NCBI RefSeq assembly: GCF_963924245.1 | Contig: NC_086286.1 | Location: 122,648,020-122,712,019, forward strand | Reading direction: 5' to 3' | DNA length: 64,000 nt | Origin: Chroicocephalus ridibundus | Lineage: Eukaryota > Chordata > Aves > Charadriiformes > Laridae | Position numbers and translations under genes: made by a program | Part shown: positions 59,979 through 64,000 of the stretch, piece by piece | Position numbering within the stretch: the stretch's first letter is position 1 | Layout: every line of letters begins with the position of its first letter | The notes under the pieces: generated by a model | What the model was told of the DNA's origin: nothing | Seen by the model: the letters and a program-made list of their open reading frames with translations, nothing else | Database searches by the model: none

Positions 59979-62924
59979 AAATGTTTAAGTTATCTGAAAT
60001 ATTATTTTATCTGGAAAAATCTAAAATGAATGATAGTGAGAACAAAGACAAGAGGAATTGTGTGAGGATGTATTATTTTTTTTTTAACTCTGTAGTTAGT
60101 CTAAAATGGAATGTTGAAACAATGTTCTCCTAAAATTAAAGAAAATATTCAACTTTTGCAGGAAGGGTTAATTTCCTGTTTCTTAGCCTAGTATTCTTCC
60201 TGATGTAGATGTCAGGAATATAAAACTGACAGCTTGTGACTTTACTGTCTGATGAAATTACTTTAGGCTAATTGTTATAGGCACATCTGAGGCTACCTGA
60301 GTCTCTTGCCCAGAATTTTCAATTCAGAAACAATCTGACAGTGGTAAAGTGGGTTTTGGATGGAACTGGCTGATGAGGTGTCCAGATAAAACTACAGATT
60401 CATTGGAACCAAAGCTGGCCAGGTTGGACAAAGAGTCTTTAGTGGGGAAACTACCAGATGAAAGGGAGATGAAAGAAGACTTTGAAGGATACAGGCTTCC
60501 TGTTAAAGGTACTGAAAGTGTTATCTGAGGCTGCGCAAGTAGAATTGTTTTGTCTTAAATTTTTTAGACATCTTAGTCTTCCATAATGATGTCTTCTGTA
60601 TGTTTGAGTAATACAAGTTAAAAGAAATTAAAAGTTCATACCACAGCACTAAACAAAATGGTCATACTTAAATATAAATAAAAAAATGTTATACTCTCAG
60701 TTGCAGTCGTGGAAGACAGTGCATCAATTGTATTTCAGTCCTTTTGCTAACAAGCATCTTGCACTTATGTTGTGCCATTTTGTGGTATTTTATAACCATC
60801 TGGTAAAGAACTTCACTAAAGTTGAAGTCCAGTTTTAAAGGAAGAAAACAGAAGCCTGGCTAGAACTAGAGACTGACTCTCCATTCTGCGGAGATTCTGT
60901 CCCCGCTTGCTCCTGAGCTTTCCCTTTTGAGAGCTGTATTCTAGTATTTAGCTGATGCCTTGGAAAATGTAATGAGCGATTCTGTAAATATGTGGGCTAG
61001 TGATCCCCAGACTTGCAGGACTTAAGGATGTGTCTTAAGAACAGCAGCTGGGTTGTGGAGGTGTGTATTCTATTCCATGTGCATGTCTGTAAACTATCTG
61101 TCAATGACATGGATTGAACAGCTCTGTTTGCAGGTAAGTAGTTACTCCCATAAATCTATGTTTAACTGGATGGGATTACCTTCAGATTTCTCATTAAATC
61201 CAAGGGGATGGGGATTTAATGGGGAGCTGATTATGATTTTTATTATTCCTGTAGAACATGTACTTGTGTTCCTAGTTGATTAGTACTTGTAATCCTTTTT
61301 ATTATTAACTCTTGCTACAGGACAAGGGTTCATGAATTCAATATAAAATATTGTCAAGTTACTAAGCTAAAGTTTAAAATCTCACACAACCACGATTAAT
61401 AAATGCTGTGAACAATCATATCTTCAATTATATATTGATCTAATGTATATGTAGTGGTACACTAAATTTCTTCTTAAAGAACATACTACAGTAATGGTTA
61501 TATCTATGGTAGTTTCATTGTGTTATCCATTCTACAGAAAGTAAAGTTTTTTGCAATGTATTTTTGACTTTTATTCCTGACCTACACATTTAGGAGGAAA
61601 ACGGAGGTATGATTGGTTTGGAAGTTAGAAGTTACCTACCAGAGAAACCTGTCATTGTAAATGGTGGTTTTGATTTGGTGTATGAACTTGCTGCATAAAT
61701 AATATTTAAACATAAACTTCTGATTGGCTCTGGCATGCAATGGTATTAATGTAAAGAATTCATGCTGACAGCTCTAGAGTTACTTTACCTGAAGTGTTTA
61801 AGAGGCTGAACTGTCAAGTTCAAACTTCTAATGCACAAATATCTAAGCAATGTACTCACTAAAAAATAGGGTTTTAAAAGCAAATGCGTTAAAAAAATGT
61901 TTGTTTTGATTTGAAGGCACATAGCTACTTTGTATCAGATATAGGGTAGATTCTGGGTTGTGCTTGAGTGTATATATAGGCTTGCAGCAGCCCTGAGGGA
62001 GCACTTAGCTGTGCGTACACCTGCACCGTGGATGAGCTGACTCCCTTTGTCTGTTCTTACTGTGTTCTGTATCAGATAGACCTCTTCACCAATATCATGT
62101 GGCTGTACAGCACTTCTTAGAAAGGATTCTCTGTTGCCTACCAAGAGTGATGATGGCATCTGCAGGGAGCCTGAATTTGGACCTTCATTTTCTAAAAATG
62201 AGGAACTCTTGTGGCTGAAGGCTATGTCCTTTACAGATGAAGAAACTGTATCAGGCCGGGCTTGAGTTTTCTCCTGGCTGGCACCCTAAGGTCTCGACGT
62301 AGACAGAGTGAGTCTTCATGAAGAGTTGTGGGCATGAAGATGAGTGTTGCCATCTGGCTTAAAGGAAGCTGCTGAGGAATGACTGCCTGAACTTAAACAC
62401 TGGCAGAAGAAAGGAGGAATATAGATTAGTACTGGCTACATGGATCTGACTTTGCTGCAGTAACAGAGCAGCTGGTCAAAAAATGCTTCCCTACCTTTCA
62501 GACCTGTGTTCTTAGAAAGACACATCTATTTAGGTCAGGAGAATGCCCTGGATAGCTGGGTTCATAATATGGGCACTTAAGGATTTGCACAGGATGGCTT
62601 AGCGGCTTCAGTGCGCTAACAGCTTGCTACAACTGAAGGGAGGTGGTTTTGCTTATCTTGACTCCCATTATGGACAGCCTGCTGCTTCGTGCAGAATATG
62701 AAATTGTACCTTCTTAACCATGTGACTAGAAAATACTGAGGTTTTTAGTTCAGGGAAGAACAAAGGTGTGAAGAAGTAGGCCAACAGGCCTTTTGCAAAG
62801 CTGGGATCACATTCAGCTGTGTCCCCCATTATGATTCTGTGTGTGATAACTTGTTTTGGCATATAACATGTTAATGGTGGGGGCAGATTTTTCGGGCTCT
62901 TTTTGGAGTGTACAGGACTGACTT

Positions 62925-63213
62925 TCAGTACTTAAAGGGGGCTTATAAGAAAGATGTGGACGGACTTTTTAGCAGGGCCTGTTGTGATAGGACAAGGGGT
63001 AATGGCTTTAAAGTAAAAGAGGGTCGATTTAGACTAGATAGAAGGAAGAAATTTTTTACAATGAGGGTGATGAAACACTGGAACAGGTTGCCCAGGGGGG
63101 TGGTAGATGCCCATCCCTGGAAACATTTGAAGTTGAAGATGTCCCGGCTTATTTCAAGGACCTTTAAAGGTCCCTTCCAACCCAAACCAGTGTATCATTC
63201 TATGATTCTGTGA
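62925..63213 (+). repeat. CR1 LINE 3' segment with intact tail
   Basis: Runs from CAGTACTTAAAGGGGGCTTA through GATGAAACACTGGAACAGGT and GGTCCCTTCCAACCCAAACC to ATTCTATGATTCTGTGAC. About 290 bp, plus orientation. Confidence 0.93.
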
Positions 63214-64000
63214 CTTGTTTGGGTTGTGGAAGTCTTATTGTGAAGAAGCTAAAAATAAAATTACTTCTAAACCCTGGGATTTGCCACAAGTCTCTTGGAA
63301 AAACTGATGGGACTACTTAACGTGAGGAAGATATAGCAAAATTGAGACTGTTATTTTTGGCTGATAGTGTGACTGGGACGTGCTGCTCCTCTTATCTTTC
63401 CTGATAAACCAATTGTGGTGGCGAGCCAAAGGGCATGACTCTCATTACTCCTAAGGGTGGATATGTGCGTGTTTTAACGGTTAATTGCTATGCACAACCC
63501 TCAGGCTTTCTGAATAGTAACCCTTTTGTTGTGCTTTTGTTATGCATATATCACTGTTTTGTAAAACCATCCTTTCTGTAACTGTACTGTTACTGTGACT
63601 GTACCTTCCTTCAGGCTGAAACTGGTAAGTACTGTCAAAGGGAAGCAGATACCTTTGTCTTTCAGGATGGTTTCTTCAGATGCTTTAGTGCCTCAGGAGA
63701 TGCTTACACAAAACTGTCACTATTAGAATATGCTTACGTGAGGGAAGGATGTGTTTCCTCAAGCTGCTTAGAGGTTTTTTCTCCTACTTTAGCTCAAATT
63801 GGGAGAGGCATCTGTTAAACTTGATGGTTTTATTTCAGATAGAGAAGGATGAATCAGTTTCTGAGCATTTTAGTTATGGTGGAGGTGCCTAGGAAATGAT
63901 AGCCAAAGTCCGTTAAGTGCTTTTTCTTGCCAATGTAATTCAAACCAATAGGAGGTATTATTTCTGCATGAGAAAATACAGTGACCAAACGTGGGTCCAG

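Larger units (their letters stand above)
59265..64000 (+). other. RCAN2: RCAN2 intron 2 (incomplete)
   Basis: No further RCAN2 exon is visible up to the window end. Two CR1 fragments lie in it (59644-59978 minus, 62925-63213 plus). The rest appears to be unique sequence. Confidence 0.7.

Noticed and set aside
1..64000. tRNA, snRNA, CRISPR array or bacterial-type operon
   Set aside because: I looked for tRNA A/B boxes with cloverleaf arms, snRNA-like cores and regularly spaced direct repeats. None was seen, and the window is clearly vertebrate.

Overview
This is a stretch of bird genome. The evidence is the many CR1 LINE fragments whose 3' ends read ATTCTATGATTCTATG (or the reverse complement), spliced vertebrate genes with GT-AG introns, and one CpG-island promoter. 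I cannot name the species.

Three protein genes could be reconstructed exon by exon. Their order and orientation match the conserved amniote block SLC25A27 - CYP39A1 - RCAN2. (1) SLC25A27 (UCP4) is on the minus strand. Its first four coding exons lie at 5664 down to 105 and the rest lies beyond base 1. (2) CYP39A1 is on the plus strand and is complete. It has twelve coding exons from 9966 to 34415, which join in frame to 466 codons plus stop. (3) RCAN2 is on the plus strand. A CpG-island promoter and noncoding first exon end at 50014, a 9 kb intron follows, and the first coding exon of the long isoform is at 59040-59264. The remaining exons lie beyond 64000.

Layout: 1-5.7 kb is the 5' half of SLC25A27. 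5.7-10 kb is the divergent intergenic region, with a ZNF143-like site close to SLC25A27 and a TATA-like box close to CYP39A1. 10-35 kb is CYP39A1. 35-48.9 kb is intergenic and holds old repeats: two palindromic MITE-like elements, a MIR-like SINE, a diverged L3/CR1-like LINE and a GT-rich tandem region. 48.9-49.5 kb is a strand-biased pyrimidine tract abutting the RCAN2 CpG island at 49.5-50.5 kb. 50-64 kb is RCAN2 introns 1 and 2 with one coding exon.

The genes do not form a pathway. CYP39A1 is an ER oxysterol 7-alpha-hydroxylase of bile-acid synthesis, SLC25A27 is an inner-mitochondrial-membrane carrier, and RCAN2 is a calcineurin regulator. They are linked by ancestral synteny. I found no convincing new biological system, no RNA gene and no CRISPR-like array. 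The most unusual items are structural: palindromes, hairpins, the pyrimidine tract and an open antisense frame inside a CYP39A1 intron.
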